Counted from the first letter of the stretch, positions 37,296 to 49,844 are shown. The stretch is DNA of 64,000 nucleotides from Parus major (GCF_001522545.3 NC_031773.1:23510664-23574663), one strand, 5' to 3'. The notes: generated by a model not told the origin, from the sequence alone. Made by a program: numbers and translations.

Positions 37296-37302
37296 TGAGT
37301 CA
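37296..37302. promoter_or_regulatory. AP-1 consensus site TGAGTCA
   Basis: Exact palindromic-type TGAGTCA lying about 200 bp upstream of the TES start codon, between GC boxes. It suggests response to Fos/Jun; this is inference from the motif alone. Confidence 0.5.
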
Positions 37303-37444
37303 GCCCCGGCGGGGCGGGAGGTCACGGAGAAGGTGGGGGTGGTGCGGCTTGTCGCCTGCAGGTACAGACGCCTGCAAATGTGGAGCTTCCCGGAGCATGA
37401 GAAAAGGGGAAATCTCGGGCTATAATGGGAGGGCTATAATGTCT

Positions 37445-38028
37445 TGAGGCCAGGAGGACCAGTGGTGACCTGGGGTGCCTCGGGAAGGGTATGGCCAGCA
37501 GGTCAAGGGAGACGATCCTGCCCCTCTGCTCGGCCCTAGTGAGGCGACATCTGGAACGCTGTGTTGAGTTCTGGGCTCCTCAGAACAAGAAAGACAAAGA
37601 GAGGGTTCAGTGGAGGGTCACAGAGATCATTTGGGGTCCAGAGCATCTCTTTTATGAGGAGAGGCTGCAGCAGCTGGGCCTGTTCAGTCTAGAGAGCACT
37701 GACAGGGGATGACATTAATGCATATAAAGAGCTCAAAGCGGGTTTCGGATGGTACCAGGCTCTTCTCAGCGGTGCCCAGTGACAGAACGAGAAACAATGG
37801 CTATAAACTAAAACATAAAAAGTTTCACCTCAACGTAAGGAAGAATTTACTAATGACAGAGCACTGAACAGGCTGCCCAGGGAGGTCGTGGAGTCTCTGG
37901 AGACATTCAAACCCCACCTGGCCAGGTTCCTATGCAACCTTCTCTAGATGACTATGCCTCGTCAGGGAAATTGAACTAGATGATCACCAGAGGTCCCTAC
38001 GAACGCTGACAATTTTGTGATTCGGTGG
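37445..38028 (+). mobile_element. CR1 LINE 3' fragment just upstream of TES
   Basis: Plus-orientation CR1 3' half: GGAACGCTGTGTTGAGTTCTGG and GGCTCCTCAGAACAAGAAAG, GAGAGGCTGCAGCAGCTGGG, CACCTCAACGTAAGGAAGAA, CTGCCCAGGGAGGTCGTGGA, then the CTAGATGATCACCAGAGGTC end with a TTTTGTGATTC tail. It begins about 350 bp upstream of the TES ATG and lies between two CpG-rich patches. Confidence 0.93.
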
Positions 38029-38029
38029 T

Positions 38030-38190
38030 TTATTGACTTGAGGAGGAGCGGGAGGCGGCAGCGAGCACGGTCCGGCCGAGCCCCGCCTGGCCGAGATTGC
38101 TCCCGAATTCCCAGCGGCTTCCTGGGCAGGGCCGTGCCCACAGGGGCCGGCTCCAGACTCCACTACCTGCCTGCTGGGGAACGAGAGTTA
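38030..38190. promoter_or_regulatory. Second CpG-rich patch, possibly the distal half of the TES CpG island
   Basis: GC- and CpG-rich stretch (GGAGGCGGCAGCGAGCACGG, CGGCCGAGCCCCGCCTGGCC) directly after the CR1 insertion, then an abrupt return to AT-rich DNA. It is not CR1-like. I infer that it was continuous with the island at 36.83-37.34 kb before the CR1 landed. Confidence 0.5.
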
Positions 38191-38199
38191 GACTCTGAT

Positions 38200-41100
38200 C
38201 CCAGTCTGCAACTTCTTATGCGTGTGTTCGGTCCTGGGATGCCACTGATTATACAAAATATATTTTACCTATAATATACACATAATGCAAAATGACACAA
38301 AAATGAAGCATTTGAAAGACTGACTACTAACGTAAAATATTTTAATGTTTCATATTTATCTTTGGAAAAAGTAACAAACATTCATACAGACTTTATAGCT
38401 ACCCTAGGAAGTGGTGGTGAATAAGTTGATAGATAATTTTGTCATTAATTTTCAGAATCTAATGTTTTCTCTCCATACATACCAGCTTTTCTCAAGTAGA
38501 TCTTAGGTCATTTTCTTTCTTCCCCAGAGGCCAGAGATACTTATCTTTCAGTGTTTCATTGTTTTGTCTAACACCACTCGTTGAAAGATGTTTGCAACAA
38601 AGCAAAAATGAGACCAGGTCTGTTTGTTGTCTGTTAGCAGATAAAGGTAAAACTGACTTTTCTGCTAGGACTGGCCTCATGGTGTATGCTATGGGCCAAC
38701 AGCTCCTACAGGTGAATCTGTGCAGCAGACCTTGGCCAAGAAGTTCAGTAAAAAGCTAAGAGAGGGTGGGCTCAAGCTGTATCATTAGATAAAATGAGAG
38801 AACACAGTCCACCAGGTAATGCTGCTGCGTTTAGAGTGTGTCTCCCTAAAAGAGGTGAACAACAGGAGCTGTTGCATGTATTTTGTTTGGTTGAGTTTGA
38901 ACTTTTGTTTTTCATTTCTGGTTCTCAGTCTGTTTGGTTTAGTGGTTACTTCCTACTGGTTTGGGGGTTGAAAGACAAGGGGAAGTTAAGAGTGCCTGAT
39001 GTTGGTATACCTGGGACCCTATAATTTGAATACCATCAAGCCTCATAACTTCCTCAGGCTAAGATCAAAGGAGTAAGCAGGAGATTATTCCTGTTCAGTA
39101 AATGTGCTGTTGAATGTCAGCAATTGGAAAGACTAGATAGATACTTTTGATACTAAGCAGAGAAATGAAACCATCATAGTCCTAATTATATGCTTTTCGT
39201 TTGGGAATGGATGTAGGAGCATATTTTCATTTTAGGAAACAAAAAAGAATTGTAAGAAAATCTTGTGTGGTTTAAGCATATTTTGCTTATCCTTATCTCT
39301 CTGAGTATAATAGCATAATAATGGTTTTGATCATGTTATTTTTCTTTTCTTTTCCCTACTAAGCTATAGCACTACTTAGTTAATAATAATTTCATTTCCT
39401 TATATTTTTCCTAAACTTCTTGAGTTGGAGATGCTCTGGTTGTGATTTGTGCATATCTCAATTGTGCCATTTGGTGCCAGAATGTAGTAATCTTCTAACA
39501 ACTTTCCTATATACAAATTCACATATGAAGCCTACAAATTCATGTGTATAATGGAAAATGCAGACAGTAATATAAAACTTCTGTTTTGCAAACCAGCAGA
39601 TTGCTGATGGAACACACTTTCTCTGAGACCTGGATCAATACAGAATGCATTTTAAGATTCTAACTGTTTTCTGTGTTTTCTATGGCTTTAATTTGCCTTG
39701 CAAAAATAATTTCCTATTCTGTGAATGTGATCTTGTATGACTCTTCTTCTTAAAGATTCTGAACTTGCCAGGAGAACAACATTGACATGCCAGGGCACAG
39801 AGCTGGGCTTTATCATAACTGTCTGGGAAATATCCAATACCTGTTTTAAATATTAGTATTTAGTAAGGAAAGAGCATGATGTATCCCAGCACTAACTTTC
39901 CCACAGCAATGTTCATAAACCCAACAGGCAGAAGATGGGAAAAGGCTAATACATTTACCATATACATTTCTGGGAACGTGGACAGCACAGAGTGGATGGT
40001 CAGTCAGATAACTTCCCTGGTTTTACAATTTTCTTTTCACTCAGATACGATAATGATAAAGGTAGCTGCATTTCTCCAAACATTAGATATGTAGATTGTA
40101 TAGGTGATTTTTATGTCCATCCTCAGATGGAAGGTATCATAACTTAGCAATGCTGAAAATTTGTTTCCAGTAAAGCTGTTATTTAATAAATAGTTCTTCT
40201 GTTTAAACTTTTCAAGCAAATGCTTGAAGCTAGCTTCCAGTTATATTCTAGTTTTGCTGTTTACTCAGTGCTTTATATGTTAGAAGTAATGACATTGTGC
40301 TTTTAAGGTCTTTTTTTTGTAAATATAATCTGAAGTGTGATATAAATATAAAGAGTCTGTCTTGCCTCAGAGAGGCTTAATACACTAATTTAGTTTAAAA
40401 AAGAAAACATTTCAGTTTAAGAAGGGAATAACATTTGCCTTTCTGTATCCATTTGAATAAAACAAAGGAATGTTACTTGAAATGTCTTGTGGCAGGTCCA
40501 ATAAAAACCTAGAGGAGAATTTGAATGCAGAAATCAAAAGTTGTAAGTCTGGAGGCATTACTGATAATCTGCTTACAAGGTAAGCATATACATGGTTCTC
40601 CACTGTACTTTAATTCTTCTGCTTTTTACTGTCTCAGATTTCAGATACCTTGAGTGTTAATCTTGACACAGTAATTTTGATAATTGTTTCATGCTTGATC
40701 CATTCAAAATCTAGAAGCTAAACTTCACTGTATTTCACCCTACACAGAGGTTATTATGACCATGTATGAAATAGAGGCTGATTTGAGAACCTTATGAAGT
40801 TTGGTAACAGTTATTGCCTTTTTAAAAGAATACAGAAAGAAGAGGGGTTCTGCTCCACTTTTTCTATAAAGCCTGAATAGATAGTGAACCTTCCCCCAAG
40901 TCAGAATACAAGGACCTAAGTTTTCCTCAGCATGATGGGGAATCAAACTACAGCTTCCATCTGTTAGGACTGTGGATTAGCTGCCAGACTTTGGCTGCGT
41001 TGTATTAACTATGCTTTTAAAGTAGTACCACTGTACAGAAAAGAAAAAGTGTTTGCTGAAATAGTGACAGAGTGGATCTGTCTACGTGGCTATGCAGTCC

Positions 41101-42005
41101 CAAGGCCTACATTGGGCAGATGTTGAAAGTTTTAGAAATGAGGGCTTGTTAGCCAAAGAACCCTTAACACAGACTGCGGACATGCTTGCTCTTGTTTTCC
41201 CTGACTGTCCCTGTGACTTTTCAGTTATTGAAACAGTGGCAAAGCAAAATGGTGGAAAAATGTGGTGTAGCTTGATGGTTATAACACTTGCTGGGAAAAT
41301 TAAAGCTTCCTTCAACCAGAAGAGGAACTTGAACTTGTCCTCTTTGTAGACAGTTTTAGGAGCATAAAGAGCAGAAGAGAAAACAATAAAAAAAACAAAA
41401 AAACAACTCCTCTAAAAGGAAAGAATAAACTGTGCTCTGTTCTTTGAAAGAACTGTGATAGAAGGAGTCTCTGTTTCCCAACAAGCAGAGATGTTTTCTA
41501 TCAAGTATGCATGATTCAGCTAAGTTAGGAGACAGCTGTTTACTGACTATCATTTCTTTTTTGCTCAATATGCTTCTTGGCTTGGAGCCTGTTCTGAATC
41601 ATGGGGCTACTCCAAGAGCTTAATGTGCCTTAGGTCCCCAAGCATAGAAACTAAACATGTCCCACTTTTGGGTTTCTAAGTTAATTATTGGATATAACTC
41701 AGAAATTATGTACTGGAGAAGAGAGCTAATTCTTTATTCCCTCTCTGGTTTTAAGTCCCAGTCACAACATCAGTAGTTACAACCCAGAGAAGGTTCCTGC
41801 ATTATTAAATCTCTAATAGAGGTAAATTTACTCAGGAAAAAAACCATACTCAACACCTTCTCAAACAGCTACTCAAAATGTATTATAAATTGTAAGAAAT
41901 TAAATGTATGGTATCAGAAAAATACTAAGTAAAGCACTTCTTGTTCTTTGAAAAGCTTATTGTATAGTAAGCTTCCAAAAATACTTAATCCATGAATGAA
42001 CAAGG
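38200..42005. other. Intergenic, no gene recognised
   Basis: AT-rich flank upstream of TES. No repeat family or convincing open frame recognised; the longest frames are under 90 codons. Confidence 0.7.
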
Positions 42006-42009
42006 AGCT

Positions 42010-43195
42010 CCTTGCAAAATTCAAACATAAATAGGGAGTTTATAGAAGGTGGAAGCAAGGATGGGCAGCCTGAGAGGCATACTGAGGCATTGTCTGGAAT
42101 GCAAAGATATGTCTATGAAAGGCAAAGTTCACTTGTAGTTGAATCTGAGAAAAGATGCCAAAAGCAGCAAGGTAAAGTCCTTGAGTACACAAGTAGCAAA
42201 AGCAAGAGTAGGGGAAATGTGGACATATTGCTGAATGGGGTAGTGGCCCTGGTGTCATGGGATATGCAAAAGGCATTGCCATCTTCACCTCAGTCTTTAC
42301 CAATAAGGCCTGCCTTCAGAAATCCCTGATACCAGTGGGAAAGAGTGGAAGGAAAACATCTGGTAGAAGAAAAACCTTTGGTAGAAGAAGGTGAGGTCAG
42401 AGCACACAGAAGCAAACTGGACATATGTAAGTCTACAGGTCCTAATGGGAGATGTCCAGGACTGCCAAGAAAGCTGGATAATGCCATTGTGAGACCAGCT
42501 GATAATTTTGATTTCATAATGGTGGCTGGGAGAAGTGCCTGAAGATGGCAGACAAGTAAATGTAACTCTTCAAAAAAATCAGGAGAAGGAGGAGCAAGGG
42601 AGCTGCAGGCTGGTCACCCTCACTCTTATCCCTATGATGGTTGATGGAGTAGCTAATCCCAGAAACCATTTCCAGGCACACAAGGGACAAAGGTAGTCAG
42701 CATGGATTTGCCAAGTCATGCTTGACCAATCTGATATGATCCTCAGGTGCCTCCATGGCTTGGTAGATGAGAGTAGCATCCTCATTACCGGGTGATGGAG
42801 CAGAGTGTATCTACAGCAAGCTCGCTGAAGATGCAAAACAGGTGGGTGTAACACACCAGAGGGTCCTACTGCCATCTAGAGAGATCTGGACATGCTGGAG
42901 AAATGGACTGACAGAAACCTCATGAAATTCGACAGGAATTTCAGAGTCCTGCAGCTGGGGAGGAACAACCAACCCCAGGCACCATTATCTGCTGGGGGCT
43001 GAACCACTGAAAAGCAACTTTGCAGAAAAGGACATGGGGGTATTGGTGGACACCAAGTTATCATGCACTTTGTGGCAGAGAAGACATATGATATCCTGAG
43101 TTGCAGGTTGAGAGGTGATCCATCCCCTCTACATTGATGCCTTATGGGAAGTATTGTGTCCAGATCTGGGCTCCCTGAGACAAAAGAAACAGGAA
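42010..43195 (+). mobile_element. CR1 LINE ORF2 fragment with internal deletion
   Basis: Plus-orientation CR1 coding remnant. The left part (42230-42740) matches ORF2 upstream of and into the reverse transcriptase: CTGAATGGGGTAGTGGCCCTGG, CAAACTGGACATATGTAAGTC, CCATTTCCAGGCACACAAGG, AGTCAGCATGGATTTGCCAAG. At about 42745-42800 it skips to a far-downstream block (ATGGAGCAGAGTGTATCTACAGC, GCTGAAGATGCAAAACAGG), so the central RT catalytic region is missing. The right part ends within the ORF2 3' end (GAGGAACAACCAACCCCAGG, GACACCAAGTTATCATGC). Many frame breaks. Confidence 0.88.
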
Positions 43196-46100
43196 TACTT
43201 TTAAAAGGTGTCTACATACTTGTATTTTCTGTCTGATAAGAGATCAAAAATTTGATGTTTATCCATTAGCTACATGAAATTTATCTAAGTCAATAAGTTT
43301 ATCTATTTTTTTTTGCTGTGAGTTACATCAGCGGTCTTTCAATATACAGAGGCAAAATTTTGAAAATTATGATTATTTAGAAATTTTATGGCAAAAAGTT
43401 TTTTATTTTGTCATGACAACAGAGCAGTTCTTTGAAATCAAAAATTTCTGCACAAATTCAAATACTAGGAGTAGAATTTTTGGTCACAGCAGAGTACACA
43501 GAGAAACAATTTCCATCTCATTAGGACTAAGGTATTTACACGAGTTGCAAAGAGCAGTGTCTGATGCTGCTTTGCCTAGGTCAGAGTAGAAGACTGTAAC
43601 CAAGGGGAATACTTCCATGAGAGTAGTTAGTTCAATAAAGGGTAAAGGCTGTTTCTGACAAGTTTCTCACTTGGAACATTCTTGGTTTTGTTCCAATGCA
43701 ATGAGAGACATTTTTTTATTTATATTCTCAAAAAAACTGTGGAATAGGAACTAATTTCCTACACAGCTCTGCTGATATAATGTTATGAGCACTTGTTTGG
43801 CTTCTTTCCCATGCAAGAGAGCTCCCACAAAGGTTCTGTGGTTCTCAGATTTTCCATTTTTAATAATTTACATAGAGATTGTATACGTCTAGAGAAGGAT
43901 AATTTAAGTACCATCTGGACAGAATCATAGCAACTCTTTTACTATAATTTGTATTTAATAACTTCAGCCTAAGCTGAAGAGATGATGTCTAATGCTATTG
44001 AAAGAAAGTAGTTGCAGTATATGAGATCATGCTTTTATCAGTACAGATGCCAAGGAACATTAATAGGTATTGAATTCTTTATGTATCTTGTGATATTTGC
44101 CACCCACATCTGAGACAAGCAAACAATTTAAGTCTCAGAAAACAGGTTTTGATGATCAGACTTTCTGCATACCAGACTCCTTTTAGAGCCATCAAAAAAA
44201 TTTCCTGGCTTTGCTCTGCAAGCACGAATTTTTCTCTTAAATGGACTGAAATTGTCATTAGGGTCATAGGTCTCCAAGCTGTCACTTTGATAGATCAAAA
44301 ACTCTTGCTTTTTCTACTGATCAAACCTACTCTTAGCCCAGCCAAAAAGATACCCACTTGAGGTCTTACCCAGTAACTTACAGGTTGTCAAAGGACTAAG
44401 TCTCAGGGGATATGATTTATAGTTTCAGATGGTAAAGATGGTATACAGGAAGAAAAACTAAAATTAGGACAGTTATCTGAACTACCTAGTAAACTTCCTC
44501 CTTGGGCTTGCCACTTCTGTTTTTATTGGTCCTGGAAGACTTTATACTGCACTCTAATCCTTCTTCATATAATAATGTCATAATATAATACGGTCTTGAT
44601 ATGAGTCTAGCATTTGCTGCCTCTATTGAAATACAAGTTTAGGCTCTGATCCAGCAGATGGAAATGCTAGCTGAGAGTCGTAAGTCAGACACAGAGGTAA
44701 TTTCCCTACATCTGTGCCTTCATTTAAAATGAAAATATGTGGCATATAATTCACTTTGGCCATTTTATTCTGCTGTTTGGCTTGGAGGCCTTTAGTGTAG
44801 AAGTTTTCTAGGTCTGAAACAGGTGAAAAGCATGGCTCAATATGCAGGACTGCAGCTGATGTCTCAAAAATCAGAGCAAACTTCTTTTTCAGCCAATAAA
44901 ACATAAAAAGTTTTCTGGAAATCTGATTTCTTTTTCTGTGACAAAGAACCTACAGAGGCATAAGTTCAGCCACAGCTGGATGCTTATATTTGTTTACTGA
45001 ATTTGGTCTTAGGGCTTGTTCTACATGTAGTTTGCCTTTGCTTTTAGCTTTACACAGCCATATGGTGCAACTGAGTTTAAGTGGTTTAATGACTTGTATG
45101 CCATTAACAAATGTGTTTTGGGGAGAAATAAAGACTTTTTTGCATGATTAAAAAAATATTCAGTAAAGGTGGCTGTGTAGCTGAGGAGCAATGAGAGAAG
45201 AATCTGGTCCTAACATCCATTTCTGGCTAAAGCAGCAGTTCTGATTTTTCTTTCTTCCTTCATTTCTGCCCTTTGCTCAGTCTAATGACCTTGCCATCTC
45301 TGGTTCTTACCTAATTCCTTGAGTAGCCAGTTCAACTCTGTAGCCAGAAGAAATGTATTAATCTTGTGATTATTTAATTTTCAGCTCTTAGTGAGCTGAA
45401 TTTAGGGACTGGAACTGGCTGTGGAGGAAATCAAACACCAGAGACAGCAGGAGGAGAGGAGCATTCCGGCTGGTAGCAGAGAAGTTCTCATGGAACTTCA
45501 AAGTGAGGGAGACTGATAATGGGAGAAGTCATTGCAGAACCAGAATTAAGAGGACTCTTAAATACAGCTGTTAGACAGCTTTATGACAAAGTTATGTCCA
45601 GAAGGGATTGGCCTCTGAAGATGAGTAGGTGGAGGCAAGCATGGGACAACATCTAGTTATTCAGAAGATACTCTAGAATTAATGTCTTCTGTATGGTGTC
45701 ATGGGGAACTTGTCTGTTGTATATACCACAGACCAAGAAACAAATCTGATTCACAAAGATTTTCAGCATGTTTGCACATCTTGAACTACAGTACTGTCTA
45801 GATTCTGGCTTGTTCAGTAGGAAGCAGTAAAATTACAATGGTATGTTAGCTAAGAACTAAAAACTGTATCATGATTGAAGCATTTAGTACTAATGAACAA
45901 TGGGTATATTGTGTTTCAAAAGCTGTTGGATTGAATATGATGCCTGAGTGCCGAGGAAAACAGAAACTGTTGAAGTTGTACCTCATTTAAAGTTTTTCAC
46001 TTCTTCATTGCCTGTATGGTGTATTTCTTCTTTTTTGTGTATAGTAGGCATGAAACATTGCAACACAATTTATCACAGCTGTTTTATGTATGCAATAACT

Positions 46101-47640
46101 GTACTCCTTTACTGGAAAAGAGTAAAGGATTCACAAAACATTATTGAAACGAAACTGTATGAACAACATGGTTCATCAGATTAGACCTTTTCATATATTT
46201 CCCTCATTCTCTCTATGTATGCCTTTTTTTCTATGTTTTATGCTCTGTATTTGGTTTCCGTCTTCTTCCCACTCCCTTATATGGAGTGACTGAAGTCTTA
46301 GTTTGCTTTTCTCATCCATGTTTTGCCTTCCATTCTCAAAAAGGTATTTTAATATAACTTGATAGCATCTTGTATTTGTCTGTTACTAAGGGAATATATA
46401 CAAAAAGGTACACAAGAAAAGAAAGTTAGAATTCAGTATGCCCATGTATGTGCCTACCTTTCAAATGCTTTTTTCATTCATTTTGTTGCTTATTTTCCCA
46501 CCAGTGACAAAATACAGTACCAAGAGCCAAGACTATCCAATGCTTCCTGGTACAGGGTCTATTTTCAGCTTGTTATAACTTTATCAAGCATTAGCCATTT
46601 GAGATGAAAGCTTTACGGCTTCACATCCTACTCATCATGATAGCATAAGTATTTCATTCTTCTTCTAACATTTATTGACTGGTTTTTTTTTTTGGTGTTT
46701 TGTTGTTTTTTTTTTTTAAACATTAGAGGAGAGAAAGAAATTGATTTGATTTTTTGTTAATGCCAGATAATTAGGGTATTTCCTAGAACATGAATAGCGA
46801 AGAATATTTTTCCTTCTTTTGCCAGAACTAACAATTCTTGTGCCTTTTTATCTGAATTTTTTTCTGGCAGCTGGAGTCTCATTTTGAAGGCATTTTGAAT
46901 AGGAGTCAATGGCTATATTCAGCAAACAACCTAAATGGAAGTACTGATCTCTTCTTGGATAGTCTTGTGTTTAAGGCCTTCAGCTGTTCTTGAAATATGG
47001 GACAGCCTTGTCTAATACTTCTTATTTTTACACCAAATCTCCCACACAAATCCTGTAACCTTTAAGGTAAGGAAACAATCTGCCCCATCATGTATGTACT
47101 TAAAATATTTTGTATGTAACAGAACATCTTTGACAAAGAAATGTTCTTTTTCTAATATATCCCTTTCTGTGCAGAATCCCTACTGTGAAGGAGCAACCCC
47201 TGCTTTGGGATAATTACCCATTGCATTTAATGTGGAATAATTGTGAGTGTAGTCACACTTAGAATATATAAACTGGGCCATTTCTATATTCCCTGGCAAC
47301 TTTATTATGCACTAGTGGGTAAAGTTTGAGAGGAAAATATGCCTTTCTTTCCTGGTTTTGTAAATGACCCCTGAAAATGGCTGTTTTGGTTTGGGTTTTT
47401 TAATAAAGCCTATTTGTCAGATTCAGCCCAGCATCATAGATGCCATTAGGGTTGAATGTAAAATTGCTTTTTTGTTAAATCAATTATTCCCTCCAAAAGT
47501 GCATCCAGCTGTAATTCTAATATTTCTAATCTGTTTAATGAATACTCAAATTTTTGCAGAAAATAAGTCTGGGATTTCTCTTTTCATGTTTAGTAAAGAA
47601 CAGATGAATTTAATTATAATCTTATAATTGTTATGATAGA
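43196..47640. other. Intergenic, no gene recognised
   Basis: AT-rich, with a T-rich low-complexity tract at 46683-46717. No known repeat or gene assigned. Confidence 0.65.
46683..46717. repeat. T-rich low-complexity tract
   Basis: Runs of T broken by GG, GTG and single G. Confidence 0.85.
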
Positions 47641-47649
47641 ATTATTATG

Positions 47650-48170
47650 ATTATTAGAGAGAGATGCCTCTGCTCAAATTAAGATGCAAGTAAGACCATA
47701 TGCCAAAGCCAATAGTACAGATTTTATTTAACTGTGAATATGAAAGAGAGAAAGAAATAGGAAAGAGAGGGCAGGAGGCAGAAGGAGAGACAACTTAAGT
47801 AGAGTCACCACCCCTGTGGATCCAGTGGCGTCCCGTTGGTCCTTTTCACCCTGGGCTTGTTGGTGCTGGAGGTCCCTTGAAACACAGAGTTCTTGGATTA
47901 GTCTAGTTCAGGCACAGGTGGGAATGCCCAAGCACCTCCCCTGAGGTGGGGGATGTTTTACACTGTCTTTTGCAGCAATGAATCTGTTGCAACACCTGAA
48001 TCAAGTGCAGTCCTGTGGTGGAAGGCCTCAGGACCGCTCCTTAGACCTGAGATACTTGGAGAACAGTACAACCTTTATCTTGTCTCAAGTCCCTGTCAGG
48101 TGCTGAACTCGCTGTCCAGTTTCCTGAAATCACAAGGCATATATCCACAGGGCTGAGCTTCAGTGGTTGT
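47650..48170 (-). mobile_element. Possible LTR-type retroelement remnant, reverse orientation
   Basis: A block of higher G+C with a repeat-like feel: a purine GAAAGAGAGAAAG tract, GTAGAGTCACCACCCCTGTGG, GGCGTCCCGTTGGTCC, CAAGCACCTCCCCTGAGGTGG. A minus-strand AATAAA sits near 47723. It recalls avian ERVL LTRs from memory, but I cannot confirm a family or ends. Confidence 0.35.
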
Positions 48171-48276
48171 AGATGAGCAGTTTTTTCTTTGCACAGTTTC
48201 CTGCAGTGGGCAAAGTCCTTTGGTGGTCTTAGCAGTGCTTAAGACAATTATAATTTTTAAGTCTATAATAAAAATA

Positions 48277-48320
48277 ACCACAACAACAACAAACAACAAC
48301 AACAATAATAATAATAGTAA
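48277..48320. repeat. (CAA)n/(TAA)n microsatellite
   Basis: CAA triplets pass into AAT triplets (CAACAACAACAAACAACAAC then AATAATAATAATAG). Confidence 0.95.
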
Positions 48321-48730
48321 CAGCATTTGAAAAATTGTACTCTCAAAAATGTGGCACAATTTGGTAGCTCAGCTTGAAACCTGTCAATACCATGTAGTTT
48401 AGCATTCACCATAAACTCAGTAACCTGCAAAGGATACATGACTCAGAATAATGCATTTGGGATAAAAAATTTAAGAAGTACAGTCACCTAACTTAATCTC
48501 TTGAAATCTGATTTTTCTGTTTTTCAATATTCATGTCTAAAATATGAAGAATAAGTCTTTAAATCCATGATATTTTAAAAAATGAATTAAAAAAATCAAG
48601 AATCCAAGAGCTTCACATGCAGCAAGGGACAAACTTTATTAATATCTGAAATAGACAACTTGCTCTGGAGCAATTAAATAGAGACTCAGTTTCAACACTT
48701 CTTATTTTCTGATTTAAGGAAAATAAATTA

Positions 48731-48755
48731 TATTTATTTATTTATTATTTATTAC
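48731..48755. repeat. (TTTA)n microsatellite
   Basis: TATTTATTTATTTATTATTT run of TTTA units with one shortened unit. Confidence 0.85.
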
Positions 48756-49079
48756 CTTATCTTTCCTATTGCAGGGATGCCTTGTTTAAACCAGATAAAT
48801 CACTTAAGATTTTGATCCACTGAGATAATTATGAGAAGTTTTTCTGTCACCAGTGTGCCTTGCATCTGATGGCCAGCTACATCAAACAAGTTTTTTTATC
48901 AAGTGCTGCTATGCTTTTAAAGGTCTGCTCAGCCCTGCAAATACATATTCCACTGCTTTTGGCAGAAGAATGCTGAATTTTCCTTTAAATTCAATTTGCA
49001 ATTCAAATCATGTCTTCAAAACAGGATTATCAAACATCAGGTTCATGCAGGATTCCTAAAACATCTTAATGCAAGTTGG

Positions 49080-49345
49080 CAGTCGCTTATCACACATTAT
49101 TAAGCAGTTTTCAGAAATCACAATGTTGTCACTGTAATTAGAAGCCTCTTTATATTGTACTACATAAGTGGCTTATTAATCTGAAAGGAAAGTTATTAAT
49201 AGAAGGGTCTTAATTGCTATAATTACATTAAAAGTAGTCTTGCTATAAAGCCTGAAAGCTCTAGATGCTTTACAGACTTTTGTGTCTTTGCATGATCATT
49301 ATGAAATGCCAGTGATTTTAAATTAGCTTTCAGAGATAAGTATGA
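49080..49345. promoter_or_regulatory. AT-rich noncoding stretch dense in TAAT core motifs
   Basis: Contains many homeodomain-type cores (TAATTAG at 49136, TTAATCT, TTAATTGC, ATAATTACATTA) without being a simple repeat. It looks like the kind of sequence often conserved as a distal enhancer, but no alignment was possible. Inference only. Confidence 0.25.
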
Positions 49346-49460
49346 TTTAAATTGTAAACTCTGCATTACTCTATGTAGTATAGCCTGAAAATACCTTCTT
49401 CTTTGAGATTCTAATATAACTAAGGATAAAATTCTACTAAGACTGCCATCACAATTTTGT

Positions 49461-49495
49461 GTTTGTTTTTTTTTGTTTTTTTTTGTTTTTTTTTG
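49461..49495. repeat. 10-bp T-rich minisatellite
   Basis: Single G residues at 49465, 49475, 49485 and 49495, each separated by nine T, giving an exact 10-bp period. Confidence 0.95.
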
Positions 49496-49844
49496 TCAGA
49501 GTATTAATGATTTTCTTTTCTTTTTTGAAGGGTAAGTGAACCTGGTGCGAAGCAGATCATTCAACTACCAACTACAGCATGATCTTAGAATTACACACAT
49601 TGTAATCTTGGCATGCTTCAAGGGTCAGCAAAGGGAAAGCGATACTGTTCTCAAAATAATTATTTTTTGTAAGTATTTTTGAGGTTCTCACCACTAAAGA
49701 AAGTAAGAATTGAATTTGGAAAGCCAGATCAGACTTCCAGAGCTGCTGCTGCATGGATTAGAGTGGGATTTGCAGCTATGTCCACTCTCATTCATAGTTA
49801 CCCATGATTTGTCACAGCATACAATTGATGGGAAAAGAATATTT

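Larger units (their letters stand above)
36830..37340. promoter_or_regulatory. TES: CpG island and promoter of TES
   Basis: A sharp rise in G+C with many CpG dinucleotides in an otherwise AT-rich window, surrounding TES exon 1. Upstream of the ATG lie two CCAAT boxes on the plus strand (37218-37222 and 37250-37254), GC boxes (CCGCCC at 37265-37270 and within 37273-37280; GGGCGG in 37311-37319) and an AP-1 consensus TGAGTCA at 37296-37302. No TATA box is evident, fitting a broad CpG-type promoter. Start sites are expected at roughly 37.1-37.2 kb. Confidence 0.85.

Noticed and set aside
37032..37425. Overlapping Pro/Arg-rich frames in the CpG island
   Set aside because: Long open frames are expected in GC-rich DNA; they overlap TES exon 1 and its promoter and show no conserved motif.
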